A DNA stretch of 64,000 nt from Clostridium saccharoperbutylacetonicum N1-4(HMT) (lineage in GTDB: Bacteria > Bacillota > Clostridia > Clostridiales > Clostridiaceae), in assembly GCF_000340885.1 (NCBI RefSeq), contig NC_020291.1, forward strand, positions 6,139,501 to 6,203,500, in the 5' to 3' direction. Each line of letters begins with the position of its first letter. The stretch's first letter is position 1. The position numbers were made by a program, and so were the translations under genes. Shown in pieces: positions 41,434-50,772 of the stretch. A model generated the notes under the pieces. The model saw only the letters and a program-made list of their open reading frames with translations, made no database searches and had not been told where the DNA came from.

Positions 41434-42324
41434 TTATACCTCTAAAAATTTTCTTAATGCAATTATACTTGCAACTCCACCAACAACAATTCCACCAAGT
41501 GCAAATTGCCATGATAAAGATGCCAATATGTAAGCTGTTGGTACAAGACTTATATAGGCCAATTGTGAAGAAGCCCAATTAATTAAACCGTTGTATGCAA
41601 AAAATAATGCTCCACATGCTAACATTGCTCCTACTAATCCAATTACCATACCTTCTATAACAAATGGCCATCTAATAAACCAATCCGTAGCCCCTACAAA
41701 TTTCATAATTCCAACTTCTCTTCTTCTTGAGTATACAGTTAACTTTGTTGTATTCATTATCAAGAAAAGCGAAACTCCTACTAATATTACAAATAATCCA
41801 AATCCAACTATTCTTATTCCTTTTACTACACCAACAATTTTATCTACTAAGGCTTGTTGATTTTCAATACTTTCAACTCCTTGAAAATCCTTTATTCCTT
41901 CACTTACATTCGAAGCATATTCTGGTGCTTCTAATTTTACTGTATATGATGCATTAAATGGATTATTTTGAAGTGTATATCCCTTTAATAATCCTTCATT
42001 ATTATTTGTGGTATTTTGGAAATTCCTAAATTCATCATCCTTAGATTGATAAACTATATCTTTTACGCCTTCAATTTTTCTTAATTTAATTTCAATTTCT
42101 CTTTGATCAATAAGCTTTATATCATCTTTTAAATATACCTTTAGTTCTACTTTATTTTGAACTGTATTAATTCCATTATTTATATTGTTAGCTATCAATA
42201 AAAATATTCCTAGAACAAAAAAAGTTATAAGAACAGTAATTACTGAAGCAATGCTGATAGTTTTATTTCTTTTCAAACTTATAAATGCATCCTTAATAAA
42301 ATGCGTAATAGTATTAATTTTCAT
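41434..42324 (-). CDS. ftsX: cell division protein FtsX
   Basis: A 296-residue permease-like protein with four membrane segments: one near residues 20-45, then a large extracellular domain (about 50-165), then three more. The typical YSRRREVGIMKFVGATDWFIRWPFVIEG stretch (shown in part: RRREVGIMKFVGAT) is present. FtsEX regulates peptidoglycan hydrolases across the membrane. Its ATG overlaps the ftsE end by 11 bases. Downstream are ctpA and the PDZ protein. Confidence 0.96.
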   Translation of the reverse strand: MKINTITHFIKDAFISLKRNKTISIASVITVLITFFVLGIFLLIANNINNGINTVQNKVELKVYLKDDIKLIDQREIEIKLRKIEGVKDIVYQSKDDEFRNFQNTTNNNEGLLKGYTLQNNPFNASYTVKLEAPEYASNVSEGIKDFQGVESIENQQALVDKIVGVVKGIRIVGFGLFVILVGVSLFLIMNTTKLTVYSRRREVGIMKFVGATDWFIRWPFVIEGMVIGLVGAMLACGALFFAYNGLINWASSQLAYISLVPTAYILASLSWQFALGGIVVGGVASIIALRKFLEV

Positions 42325-43000
42325 CTTCGTACTTACCTCTTTTCTCGTCTCTTACTATTTCTCCTTTTTCAATAGCTATAACTCTTTTTTTCATATAATC
42401 AACAATTTCCTTAGCATGAGTAGCCATTAAGATAGTTGTACCAGCTTTGTTTATATCTTCTAATAATGACATTATTTCTCTCGCTGTATCTGGATCTAAA
42501 TTACCAGTAGGTTCGTCCGCAATTAAAACTGTTGGATTGTTCACTAATGCTCTTGCTAAAGAAACTCTTTGTTGTTCTCCTCCTGACAACTCATTCGGAA
42601 ACATTTTATACTTATGAGATAATCCAACTAAAGATAATACCATTGGAACCCGTCTTCTAATTTCTTTTGGAGACGCCTCAACTACTCTCATAGCAAATGC
42701 AACATTTTCATATACATTAAGAGTTTGTATTAATCTAAAATCTTGGAATACCATTCCTATTTTTCTTCTATAATATGGAATTTGTTTCCTAGTAATTGTT
42801 GATAAATCTTTCTCTCCAACAATTATTTTTCCATTTGTAGGTTCAACTTCTTTTAAAATCATTTTTATAAATGTGGATTTTCCAGATCCACTTGGCCCAA
42901 CTAAAAATACAAATTCCCCTGCTTCTATTTCAACATTAACATCTGATAAAGCTTTTACATTATTATCGTAAATTTTAGATATCCCTCTAAATTGAATCAT
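42314..43000 (-). CDS. ftsE: cell division ATP-binding protein FtsE
   Basis: A 228-residue ABC ATPase: Walker A GPSGSGKST (about 36-44), the Q-loop region MVFQDFRLI, signature ELSGGEQQRVSLA, Walker B VLIADEPTGNLD and the H-loop MATHAKEIV. It powers FtsX. GGAGTG precedes the start. It is the first gene of ftsE-ftsX-ctpA-PDZ. Confidence 0.97.
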   Translation of the reverse strand: MIQFRGISKIYDNNVKALSDVNVEIEAGEFVFLVGPSGSGKSTFIKMILKEVEPTNGKIIVGEKDLSTITRKQIPYYRRKIGMVFQDFRLIQTLNVYENVAFAMRVVEASPKEIRRRVPMVLSLVGLSHKYKMFPNELSGGEQQRVSLARALVNNPTVLIADEPTGNLDPDTAREIMSLLEDINKAGTTILMATHAKEIVDYMKKRVIAIEKGEIVRDEKRGKYEDEN

Positions 43001-43186
43001 ATTCTAACACTCCTTTTTTCTCCTGCCCAGTGTTTCTAGTTACCTGGCTATTAACTGAAGAGATTATTTATCAGCTCTTATACCAAATTATGGGTATAAA
43101 AGTAATTTCAACCAGTTTACAATACTCCACCTTAAACTTATCTTTATCGTATATTTTGCAAATTTATTGCAAAACCTACAAAAATA

Positions 43187-43192
43187 ATTATA
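43187..43192 (-). promoter_or_regulatory. probable extended -10 promoter upstream of ftsE
   Basis: TGTTATAAT on the minus strand, an extended -10 with a perfect TATAAT; the -35 (AACATT at 17 bases) is poor. The leader would be about 180 bases. The rest of the 250-base gap to the YitT gene shows no gene. Confidence 0.45.
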
Positions 43193-43253
43193 ACATAAGA
43201 ATACTCGTTAATGTTATACAAATTTATTAAATATAACGGTATTTATTGACAAA

Positions 43254-44108
43254 TTAGTATTGTCTTATATCATTAAATCCTTCTCCCAATACCTCATGTA
43301 CTTCTCCAACTGTTATAAAGGCTTCTGGATCAGTTTCTTTAATAAACTTTTTCAATTTTATAAATTCATTTCGACTAATAACTGCATAAAGGACATTAAT
43401 ATCTTTTCCAGTATATGCTCCTACTCCACTTAAAAATGTGCATCCACGTTCTAAGGTATCAATAATATATTTGCTTATTTCATAACTATTTTTACTAATA
43501 ATAAATACACTTTTACAAACATTAAATCCTTCAATTAACCTGTCTACAATTATTCCAAGTAATATTATACTTAGCATAGAATATAAAGCCACATTAACTC
43601 CAAATACAAATATACTTGCAAGAGTTATTAAAAAATCAACAGCTAACAAAGATTTTCCAATATCTAAATGAAAAAACACATTTAATATTTTAGCTAAAAT
43701 ATCAGTTCCTCCAGTTGATGCATTTTCGTTAAATACAAGCGCCATTCCAACGGCTGAAATTAATGCACCAAAAATAGTGGCTATCATTAAATCATTAGTA
43801 ATTGCAAATGGATTCAAAAACTTTTCAATTCCCCATATTATTAACGACAATCCCAAACTGGCATAAATTGTTTTTATTCCAAATTTTCCATCTATAAACA
43901 TAAATGCAACTACAAACAAGACAACATTAAGAACTAAAGTAACTACTCCTATTGATAGGTTAGGAAAAACTGCATTTAAAATGATTGCTATTCCTGTAAC
44001 TCCACCAGCAGCGATATTATTAGGAGCATAAAAGTACTCTATTGCAAATGCAACCAATATTATCCCTAGTGTTATTATACTGTATTCTTTTAATACTGAA
44101 TTTTTCAT
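43254..44108 (-). CDS. YitT-family membrane protein
   Basis: A 284-residue protein. Five or six membrane segments cover about residues 7-180 and include PNNIAAGGVTGIA and NENASTGGTDILAKIL. A C-terminal DUF2179 cytosolic domain (RGCTFLSGVGAYTGKD) follows, ending GFNDIRQY. The family is widespread in Firmicutes and its transported substrate or role is not established. GGAGAG precedes the start. It lies between the ftsEX operon and the transketolase genes, separated from the latter by a terminator. Confidence 0.9.
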   Translation of the reverse strand: MKNSVLKEYSIITLGIILVAFAIEYFYAPNNIAAGGVTGIAIILNAVFPNLSIGVVTLVLNVVLFVVAFMFIDGKFGIKTIYASLGLSLIIWGIEKFLNPFAITNDLMIATIFGALISAVGMALVFNENASTGGTDILAKILNVFFHLDIGKSLLAVDFLITLASIFVFGVNVALYSMLSIILLGIIVDRLIEGFNVCKSVFIISKNSYEISKYIIDTLERGCTFLSGVGAYTGKDINVLYAVISRNEFIKLKKFIKETDPEAFITVGEVHEVLGEGFNDIRQY

Positions 44109-44174
44109 CTTACCCTCTCCTTAATTTACTTAATATTTATTAAAACTTTATTTTAAGTTTCCACTAATTAAAAC

Positions 44175-44226
44175 AAAAAATACAGGATACGAAGCTATTT
44201 CATAGGCTTTATATCCTGCATTTTGT
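44175..44226 (-). terminator. terminator after the transketolase genes
   Basis: GCAGGATA pairs with TATCCTGT and inner AAGCCTAT with ATAGCTT, followed on the minus strand by ATTTTTTGTTTT. It is 56 bases after the transketolase C-subunit stop. Confidence 0.8.
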
Positions 44227-44281
44227 TATACTATATTTTATTATCGTTAATCTTAAAGTATTTACTCACTTTAAAATCAAA

Positions 44282-45226
44282 TTATTTCTTTAATGAAACA
44301 GCTTTCTTACTATGCTCTACTATTGCTTCTGTTGTTAAACCATAAACTTTTAAAAGTTCATTTGGCTTACCACTTTCACCAAAAGTATCTTTTATTCCAA
44401 CTTTTAATACTGGAATTGGACATTCTTCTGTCACAACCTCAGCAACAGCTGAACCTAAACCACCGATTACACTATGCTCTTCAACAGTAACCATTGCCTT
44501 AGTTTCCTTAGCCGCTTTAATTAATAGTTCTATATCGATCGGTTTTATTGTATGTATATTTATTACTCTAGCATTAATTCCTTCTTTTGACAAGATATCT
44601 TTTGCCTCTAAGGCTAATTCCACCATCATTCCAGTTGCTACTATAGTAACATCATTACCATCGGCTAAAGTTATTCCTTTTCCAATTTCGAATTTATAGC
44701 TTTGTGCATCATTTATAATACTTACTGCTAATCTTCCTAATCTTACATAGCACGGACCATTATATTCTGCTACTGCTAATATTGCTGCTTCTGTTTCTAC
44801 TGCATCAGCTGGGTTTATTATTGTCATATTTGGAATACTTCTCATTAATGATATATCTTCAACTGATTGATGAGTAGCTCCATCTTCACCAACTGTCAAA
44901 CCAGCATGAGTTGCACAAATTTTCACATTTAATTTAGGATAGCATATTGAGTTTCTAATTTGTTCAAATGCCCTTCCAGCTGCAAACATTGCAAAAGTAC
45001 TTGCAAATGGAATTTTTCCGCAAGTTGAAAGACCTGCAGCAATTCCCATCATATTAGACTCTGCAATCCCAACATTTATAAATCTTTCTGGTGAAACAGC
45101 CTTAAAATCTGCAGTTTTAGTGGATTTTGATAAATCTGCATCAAGTACCACAACATTTTTATTTAAAGTTGAAAGCTTTACTAATGCTTTCCCGTAAGCT
45201 TCTCTAGTTGCTATTTTATTTCCCAT
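44282..45226 (-). CDS. transketolase, C-terminal subunit
   Basis: A 314-residue half-enzyme with the pyrimidine-binding and C-terminal domains of transketolase: VDKSKSTKTADF-like start (DADLSKSTKT), GIAESNMMGIAAGLS with the catalytic Glu, CATHAGLTVGEDGATHQ and VEEHSVIGGLGSAVAE. It pairs with the N-terminal half encoded just upstream to move two-carbon units in the non-oxidative pentose phosphate pathway. Its ATG overlaps the stop of the N-subunit gene (TAATG), with GGAGGAG before it, so the two are coupled. Confidence 0.95.
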   Translation of the reverse strand: MGNKIATREAYGKALVKLSTLNKNVVVLDADLSKSTKTADFKAVSPERFINVGIAESNMMGIAAGLSTCGKIPFASTFAMFAAGRAFEQIRNSICYPKLNVKICATHAGLTVGEDGATHQSVEDISLMRSIPNMTIINPADAVETEAAILAVAEYNGPCYVRLGRLAVSIINDAQSYKFEIGKGITLADGNDVTIVATGMMVELALEAKDILSKEGINARVINIHTIKPIDIELLIKAAKETKAMVTVEEHSVIGGLGSAVAEVVTEECPIPVLKVGIKDTFGESGKPNELLKVYGLTTEAIVEHSKKAVSLKK

Positions 45227-46047
45227 TAGTTTGCTCCTCCAATCTCTTGTAATGCCTGCTCACATTGCTCTTTGCTTGGAGCCGCTCCATGCCAACTTGC
45301 TTGATTTTCCATAAACGAAACACCTTTTCCTTTTATTGTGTTACATATAATCGCTGTTGGTTTTCCCTTAACTTCCTTTGCTTTTGAAATTGCATTAATG
45401 ATTTCATCATAATCATGACCATTAATAGTTAAAACATTCCAACCAAAGGCTTCAAATTTTTTATCTATTGGTCCTGGATTCATAACATCTTCTATATTTC
45501 CATCTATTTGTAATCCGTTATTATCTATAAATGCAGTTAAGTTATCTAATTTATAGTGAGCAGCTGACATTGATGCTTCCCAAACCTGACCTTCTTCAAG
45601 TTCTCCATCACCTAAAATTGCATATACTCTATAATCCTTTTTATCAAGTTTTCCTGCTAGTGCCATTCCTACTGCTGCAGAAATCCCTTGACCTAAAGAA
45701 CCTGTTGACATGTCAATTCCTGGTAAATCATTCATATTAGGATGTCCTTGTAATCTTGAACCAGTTTTTCTTAATGTAGCTAATTCTTCTACTGGAAAAT
45801 ATCCTTTTCTTGCCAATACACTATATAATGCAGGTGCAGCATGGCCTTTTGATAAAACAAATCTATCTCTATCAGGATCATTAATTTTGTTCACATCTAT
45901 ATTCATTTCCTTAAAGAATAATACAGTCATAATATCTGCTATTGATAAAGATCCTCCTGGATGGCCCGATGCCGACTCAGTAAGCATATAAACTATATCT
46001 TTTCTAATTAACTTTGATACTTCTTCAAGTTTGTAATCTTTATTCAT
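45226..46047 (-). CDS. transketolase, N-terminal subunit
   Basis: A 273-residue half-enzyme with the diphosphate-binding domain: [38 protein letters not shown] and the thiamine diphosphate motif [13 protein letters not shown] ending in [12 protein letters not shown] split transketolase is common in clostridia and some archaea. GGGGG precedes the ATG. It makes a two-gene operon with the C-terminal subunit. Confidence 0.95.
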   Translation of the reverse strand: MNKDYKLEEVSKLIRKDIVYMLTESASGHPGGSLSIADIMTVLFFKEMNIDVNKINDPDRDRFVLSKGHAAPALYSVLARKGYFPVEELATLRKTGSRLQGHPNMNDLPGIDMSTGSLGQGISAAVGMALAGKLDKKDYRVYAILGDGELEEGQVWEASMSAAHYKLDNLTAFIDNNGLQIDGNIEDVMNPGPIDKKFEAFGWNVLTINGHDYDEIINAISKAKEVKGKPTAIICNTIKGKGVSFMENQASWHGAAPSKEQCEQALQEIGGAN

Positions 46048-46205
46048 TAAACAACCCCCTGTTATTAATTCCTTAACCTATTTTATATTATATATTTTTT
46101 TAACAAATTTATTCTAGCATATAAGCTATATTTTGTATATACTATTTATATATGTAGTATACTTTTTTCTATAAATATACCATATAATATATCATATTAT
46201 TAAAC

Positions 46206-46246
46206 CAAAAAGAGTAGTATAAATATAATAACATTTATACTACTCC
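46206..46246 (-). terminator. terminator after mazF
   Basis: GGAGTAGTATAAAT with ATTTATACTACTC, followed on the minus strand by TTTTTGG, 23 bases after the mazF stop. It separates the toxin operon from the transketolase genes. Confidence 0.85.
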
Positions 46247-46268
46247 AAAATTTTTAACACATTTTATA

Positions 46269-46622
46269 TTAATTTAAATTTAAACTAACAGCTAATGCCC
46301 TATCAACCTTCTTCATGTCTGCTTCAGTCATATGTCCAATTTTTTCTTTTAGCCTTCTTTTATCCAGTGTCCTTATTTGTTCTAATAGAACAACTGAGTC
46401 TCTATTTAATCCATATTCCTCTGATGAAATTTCAACATGAATAGGAAGTTTAGCTTTATTAATCTGAGATGTTATTGCTGCAACAATAACTGTAGGACTA
46501 TATCTATTTCCAATATCATTTTGTATAATAATTACAGGTCTTATTCCACCCTGCTCAGATCCTATAACTGGACTTAAATCAGCATAGAAAATTTCCCCTC
46601 TTTTTACCACAATGTTTGCCAT
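46269..46622 (-). CDS. mazF: MazF/EndoA-type endoribonuclease toxin
   Basis: A 117-residue PemK/MazF RNase: [20 protein letters not shown], the catalytic Arg in [11 protein letters not shown], then [11 protein letters not shown] and [14 protein letters not shown]. It cuts single-stranded mRNA at short motifs when free of antitoxin. The start is the ATG at 46620-46622, 10 bases after the antitoxin stop; the GGAG in the antitoxin end is rather far (15 bases), suggesting coupled translation. The longer frame upstream overlaps the antitoxin gene and is not family-like. Confidence 0.93.
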   Translation of the reverse strand: MANIVVKRGEIFYADLSPVIGSEQGGIRPVIIIQNDIGNRYSPTVIVAAITSQINKAKLPIHVEISSEEYGLNRDSVVLLEQIRTLDKRRLKEKIGHMTEADMKKVDRALAVSLNLN

Positions 46623-46632
46623 TTTTAAATAA

Positions 46633-46890
46633 TCACACTCCGCAAATCCATGCCTCATACTCATTAACATCATCTAACAAATATTCAATTCCCAATTTAG
46701 AATATTCTAAGTTTATTTCAGCCATATCTTTATACCCATTTCTCATTAATACTTCAAATTCAGCTGAAAAACCTTCGTTAATATATTGTATTAACGATTT
46801 CTCCATAATTCCACTACTTTTTTTATTTTTTGGAGTTTCTATACCTTTTATTTTAACGTTTTTCACATTATTCAGATTTTTTATTGACAT
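46633..46890 (-). CDS. mazE: MazE/EndoAI-type antitoxin, divergent N-terminus
   Basis: An 85-residue protein directly upstream of mazF. Its C-terminal half ([16 protein letters not shown], then NEYEAWICG) matches the toxin-binding tail of EndoAI antitoxins. The N-terminal half lacks an obvious ribbon-helix-helix start and instead reads [17 protein letters not shown], so it is more divergent than in Bacillus. GGAGG precedes the ATG. It should neutralise MazF and repress the operon. In several clostridia an alanine racemase gene precedes it; here none is present. Confidence 0.85.
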   Translation of the reverse strand: MSIKNLNNVKNVKIKGIETPKNKKSSGIMEKSLIQYINEGFSAEFEVLMRNGYKDMAEINLEYSKLGIEYLLDDVNEYEAWICGV

Positions 46891-47092
46891 ATTTCCGCCT
46901 CCATCGTAGTAAAATATTCTTATTAACTATGATTATATTGCAAATTATGTCAATTTGTCAAAGGATTTGTATTACTTATTTCTCAATTTTTACATATTCC
47001 CTTATCTCTGATAATTTTCGCTTTAATATTTATGTACTTTTATTTTATAGCTTTAATGTTAATGCTGGCTTGATTTCAATTTAATATACTTT

Positions 47093-47722
47093 CTAAAATA
47101 AATCATTACTTAAAGTTTTCTCAATCTTAAAATCCTTATAAGTTATTATTACTCTTTCTTTATTATTATCATCCAAAATCTTTAATAAAACTGGAACCTT
47201 TTTATTTTTATCTATATAAAGTTCAGCTTTATCTAAGTGTTTATTCATATTCTTATAGTCTATATTTACTTTCAAATAAAGTCCTGATCCCCATTCTTCC
47301 TTAACTTCTTCTGCATCACCTTCCTGATAATTAGATAAAATGTTTTGTAAAAATGCTAATGGATAAATTTTATCTATATCTTTATCAAGAGTATAATCTT
47401 CGTCACCATCTTTTTCCACCTTTATTTCTCCGCCTTTATATACTTTAACCCGTTTATAGCCATCTAAAAATTCTATTCTTAACCCTTTATCAAAGCTATA
47501 ATACTGAGTTGTGTTTTCCTCAAATTGTGATTTTGAATTTTTAAATAAATAATGGACTTTACTGCTATAGTATTTTTCATGCTTTAATTGATTTATTATA
47601 TCTTCATTTGACGGAATAATTAAATTCCTGCCTATAATGACTAACACAATCACTAATATTGGAATTAATACCAATATTCCAATTATCATCTTTTTATCAA
47701 ATAAGTTACTTCTCAAGTTCAT
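47093..47722 (-). CDS. GerS-like membrane-anchored protein
   Basis: A 209-residue protein with one N-terminal membrane segment (about residues 13-31) and no lipobox Cys, then an extracytoplasmic domain with YSSKVHYLFKNSKS, SFDKGLRIEFLDGYKRVKV and YIDKNKKVPVLLKI. The fold resembles LolA-type lipoprotein-sorting proteins, the group that includes the clostridial spore germination factor GerS. The position after nnr and before mazEF matches other clostridia. A role in spore-cortex processing is possible but inferred from relatives. Confidence 0.75.
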   Translation of the reverse strand: MNLRSNLFDKKMIIGILVLIPILVIVLVIIGRNLIIPSNEDIINQLKHEKYYSSKVHYLFKNSKSQFEENTTQYYSFDKGLRIEFLDGYKRVKVYKGGEIKVEKDGDEDYTLDKDIDKIYPLAFLQNILSNYQEGDAEEVKEEWGSGLYLKVNIDYKNMNKHLDKAELYIDKNKKVPVLLKILDDNNKERVIITYKDFKIEKTLSNDLF

Positions 47723-47784
47723 AATTCCTCCAAATATTTATTACTATGTTAATAGTATTTATGAACTATTTGGAAGATTTATTC

Positions 47785-49290
47785 TCAATTAACCAATATA
47801 TTATTAATTTCTATTGGTAATTCATTTATAATATCTCTCGCATTTATTATGTAAACCTGCTCGCCTAATCTATCAGCTATTTTACCATGTATATATGCAC
47901 CAAAAAGTGCTGCATTCTCTATATTAACACCTTGAGAAATAAATGCATTTATTATTCCTGTTAATGCATCTCCCATTCCACCAGATGCCATCTTACTATT
48001 TCCAGTTGAATTTATATAAATTTCTTTACCATTTGAAATCACAGTATTGTAACCCTTTAGCAATACTACTATTCCATATTTATTAGCAACTTCCTTAGCA
48101 ATTTCACTTCGGTTATCCTCAACCTCCTCAACAGTTATTTCTAAAAATCTTGCTAATTCTCCTGGATGAGGGGTTATAATTGCTCTATTCTTTAGATTTT
48201 TAAGCAGTTTCTTGTTTTTTCCTAATAAAGTTATCCCGTCTGCATCAATAACAATTGGGCAGTTGCTATTATCAATCACCTGCTTTAATATTTCTTCTTG
48301 TCTTTCTCCAATTCCAAATCCAGGCCCTAGTGCAATAGAATTTGCACTTTTTATAAGTTCTATTATATTGCTATCAAAATTTGATGTCATAGCCTCTACT
48401 AGTCTGTTTGCTAATATTCCTTGAATATCTTTATCACATATTAATGTTGTTAATCCAGCCCCTGCTCTAACTGTACATTCTGTAGTAATAAATGCTGCAC
48501 CTGTAAAACCTGATCTTCCCGCGAAAACCAAAGCTCTACCATAATCACCCTTATGTCCAAATACTTCTCGCTTTGGAAGTAAAAATTTATATTCTTTTTC
48601 TTCTAGAATATACGTATTTTCAGTATTTATTTTTTTCACCTGTTCTGGTATTCCAATTTTTAATATCTTTATTTTTCCCACATAATTAATTGCTTTATAT
48701 TTTAGGAAACCTCTTTTAATAACTTCAAATGTATAGGTTACATGAGCCCTAATGGAAGCTCCCCTTTCAATTCCGAAATTAGAATCCAACCCTGATGGAA
48801 CATCTATTGCTGCAATAAATTTTCCATACATATTTACCTTTTCTATTACCTTCTTAAACATGCCTGTTAGTTCATTGTTGAGTCCAACCCCAAAAATCCC
48901 ATCAACTACTACATCATAATTATTCAAGTCATCAATAAAATTTTCATCTATATCTTCTTCTGACTGAATAAACAATAGCTCCTTCTTATCAATTAACTTC
49001 TCTATAATATTAAAATTAGTCCTAAAATCATTGCTGTAATTTTGATTTCCACTTATTATGCAGACTTTTACTTTCTTTCCTTCTAATATTAGATGTCTAG
49101 ATAATGCTAATGCATCACCACCATTATTTCCTTTTCCACATAATATTAAAAAAGATTCTCCTTTATCTCTCAATACCCTTAATAATTGTATTGCTGCATT
49201 TTCCATCAAGACAATACTCGGAATGCCAATTTCATTAATACTCTTGCTATCCATTTCTCTACACTTCTCTGCAGAAAAAATTTCAATCAT
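47785..49290 (-). CDS. nnr: bifunctional NAD(P)H-hydrate epimerase / ADP-dependent dehydratase
   Basis: A 501-residue repair enzyme that restores NADH and NADPH damaged by hydration. The N-terminal YjeF epimerase domain (about 1-215) has LCGKGNNGGDALALSRHL and DVPSGLDSNFG. The C-terminal ribokinase-like dehydratase has GHKGDYGRALVFAG, ALGPGFG, ITPHPGELARFL and GGMGDALTGII. Its ATG overlaps the acpS stop (TAATG), so the two are coupled. Confidence 0.96.
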   Translation of the reverse strand: MIEIFSAEKCREMDSKSINEIGIPSIVLMENAAIQLLRVLRDKGESFLILCGKGNNGGDALALSRHLILEGKKVKVCIISGNQNYSNDFRTNFNIIEKLIDKKELLFIQSEEDIDENFIDDLNNYDVVVDGIFGVGLNNELTGMFKKVIEKVNMYGKFIAAIDVPSGLDSNFGIERGASIRAHVTYTFEVIKRGFLKYKAINYVGKIKILKIGIPEQVKKINTENTYILEEKEYKFLLPKREVFGHKGDYGRALVFAGRSGFTGAAFITTECTVRAGAGLTTLICDKDIQGILANRLVEAMTSNFDSNIIELIKSANSIALGPGFGIGERQEEILKQVIDNSNCPIVIDADGITLLGKNKKLLKNLKNRAIITPHPGELARFLEITVEEVEDNRSEIAKEVANKYGIVVLLKGYNTVISNGKEIYINSTGNSKMASGGMGDALTGIINAFISQGVNIENAALFGAYIHGKIADRLGEQVYIINARDIINELPIEINNILVN

Positions 49291-49661
49291 TATATTACCT
49301 CCATAACTGCATATGCTATTGCATTTTCTTTACTATGCGAAATGCTAACATGGATATTTACTTTTTTTATATCCACTATTTTATTAATGTTATCATTTAA
49401 ATATACAATAGGTTTTCCAAGTTCATCTCTCAACACTTCAATATCTTTTAACCCAAATCCTCTAAATCCAGTTCCTAAAGCTTTACTTATTGCTTCTTTA
49501 GCCGCAAAATTTCCTGCTATTACATTTCCCTTAAATCCATGTAAACTAAAATACTCGATTTCCTTTGTAGTAAATGATCTTTCAATAAAGCTTCTAGTTC
49601 TACTTATTACTTTTTCAATTCTGCCAATCTCAATTATATCTGTGCCAATACCTATAATCAT
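49290..49661 (-). CDS. acpS: holo-[acyl-carrier-protein] synthase
   Basis: A 123-residue phosphopantetheinyl transferase. MIIGIGTDIIEIGRIEKV carries the Mg-binding Asp8 and NFAAKEAISKALGTG the conserved Glu/Lys. It converts apo-ACP of fatty-acid synthesis to the holo form with coenzyme A. It is also the only such transferase visible here that could prime the carrier domain of the synthetase at 10-13 kb, though AcpS enzymes are usually narrow. First gene of acpS-nnr-gerS-like. Confidence 0.97.
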   Translation of the reverse strand: MIIGIGTDIIEIGRIEKVISRTRSFIERSFTTKEIEYFSLHGFKGNVIAGNFAAKEAISKALGTGFRGFGLKDIEVLRDELGKPIVYLNDNINKIVDIKKVNIHVSISHSKENAIAYAVMEVI

Positions 49662-49736
49662 GTTTATCGCCTTTCCTTAGTAATCTCTTTTCACAATCTT
49701 AGCGCAAATATAAAATTATTTCTATAATAATTTTTA

Positions 49737-50066
49737 TTAATTTATAATTTTTTCATTTGTTCCTACATCAAACTCGCAAACGTGTTCATCAACATAATTA
49801 CCTATCACATCAATCAAATGTATTGGTGAAACTTGATTATTGTATAATTTCATTAGTAATTGTTTCACCTTGTGTCTATGAATTGATATAGTTTCGACTT
49901 TTTCTCTTTCCAAATTCACATTCTTTAATCCCACATAATCTTTTCTTTCAATCTCTATCCCATATGCCGTTACACCCATAAAATTTGATTTTATGAGTCT
50001 ATATGCATATCGAAATTCAAGATCCGCTTCACTATTAACCGATGCATACTCCTCAACTAAATTCAT
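49737..50066 (-). CDS. DUF6514 family protein
   Basis: A 109-residue protein typical of clostridia. RYAYRLIKSNFMGVTAYGIEI is followed by VNLEREKVETISIHRHKVK and VIGNYVDEHVCEF; it appears to be a small cytosolic alpha-beta protein. No function is known. The start is the ATG at 50064-50066 behind AAAGGAG; the TTG three codons earlier is too close to that site. A promoter lies at 50112-50141, and Spo0A-box-like sequences lie about 190 bases upstream of the start. Confidence 0.8.
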   Translation of the reverse strand: MNLVEEYASVNSEADLEFRYAYRLIKSNFMGVTAYGIEIERKDYVGLKNVNLEREKVETISIHRHKVKQLLMKLYNNQVSPIHLIDVIGNYVDEHVCEFDVGTNEKIIN

Positions 50067-50111
50067 ACCCTTCAACTCCTTTAATTAATAATTCTCATTT
50101 ACAAAATAATC

Positions 50112-50141
50112 TTATCACAAAACATAACAATAAATTGTCAA
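50112..50141 (-). promoter_or_regulatory. promoter of the DUF6514 gene
   Basis: A perfect TTGACA (50141-50136), an 18-base spacer and TGATAA (50117-50112), 46 bases upstream of the ATG. Confidence 0.65.
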
Positions 50142-50250
50142 AGCATGTCCACGTTTTCAATTTTATTTATCTTTTTATTGACAATAAAATTTCTTCCTTT
50201 CACTTTTATTACACGTACATTCTTCAGTTTGGTGTTTTTTACCTCTCATT

Positions 50251-50257
50251 GTCGAAT
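50251..50257 (+). promoter_or_regulatory. possible Spo0A box (TGTCGAA)
   Basis: A perfect 7-base 0A box, with a one-mismatch copy (TGTCGAT) at 50303-50309. Both lie upstream of the DUF6514 promoter and downstream of the candidate RNA terminator. A 7-mer can occur by chance, so regulation is only suggested. Confidence 0.4.
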
Positions 50258-50346
50258 AAAAGAATAACTTTCCACCCAATATCATCATCCAAATGTAATT
50301 ATTGTCGATTGCCGTAATATATTCAATTCTACTTATATTAATGCAT

Positions 50347-50373
50347 AAAAAAAGAGCTATTAGCTCTTTTTTT
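50347..50373. terminator. bidirectional intrinsic terminator
   Basis: AAAAAAAGAGCTA directly followed by TTAGCTCTTTTTTT, a symmetric hairpin with A and T tracts. On the minus strand it ends the candidate RNA. Confidence 0.85.
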
Positions 50374-50430
50374 ACCTCATAATCTCTCTTTTCATTCCAT
50401 AATTGAAAAATATTTTTAGATACCGTTTAC
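50347..50430 (-). ncRNA. candidate small RNA between ssb and DUF6514
   Basis: A promoter with a perfect extended -10 (50437-50464) and a perfect terminator (50347-50373) bracket about 84 bases in a roughly 700-base gap with no gene. It contains ATTATGGAATGAAAAGAG; the word TTATGGAAT also occurs in the candidate RNA at 16.0 kb. A seven-codon frame inside lacks a ribosome-binding site. No known family is recognised. Confidence 0.45.
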
Positions 50431-50436
50431 ATCTTT

Positions 50437-50464
50437 ATTATAACACATTCATTCTTAAATACAA
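50437..50464 (-). promoter_or_regulatory. promoter of the candidate small RNA
   Basis: TTGTAT (50464-50459), a 16-base spacer and TATAAT (50442-50437) preceded by TG (TGTTATAAT). The rest of the gap, 50465 to 50667, is AT-rich and shows nothing else. Confidence 0.6.
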
Positions 50465-50667
50465 CCCTTTTTCAATAAATTTCATTAATTAATTATATTA
50501 AGTTTTATGTCCTTTTACTTTATATTTTTCATTTAAATTCATTTCACTTTTATACGAATACCTTTAATTTTATTAAATATTTATAATAACATCATATTAA
50601 ATAATCAATGTTATTATGTTATTTTATCCCAATATAACTTTTTACTATTTTATATGTTATATATTGT

Positions 50668-50711
50668 ATAAAAAGAATTGCCTTATATTAAAAAAATATT
50701 TAGGCAACTCT
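50668..50711 (-). terminator. terminator after ssb
   Basis: AGAGTTGCCT and AGGCAATTCT with one mismatch-tolerant pair, then TTTTTATAC on the minus strand, about 60 bases after the ssb stop. Confidence 0.75.
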
Positions 50712-50772
50712 TTATTATTGATATTCCATATTATTCTCTTAACATAATGTCTTCAAAATCCCAAGTAATTAG

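Noticed and set aside
41390..41578. Minus-strand frame after ftsX
   Set aside because: Mostly an out-of-frame reading of the ftsX end; no family resemblance.
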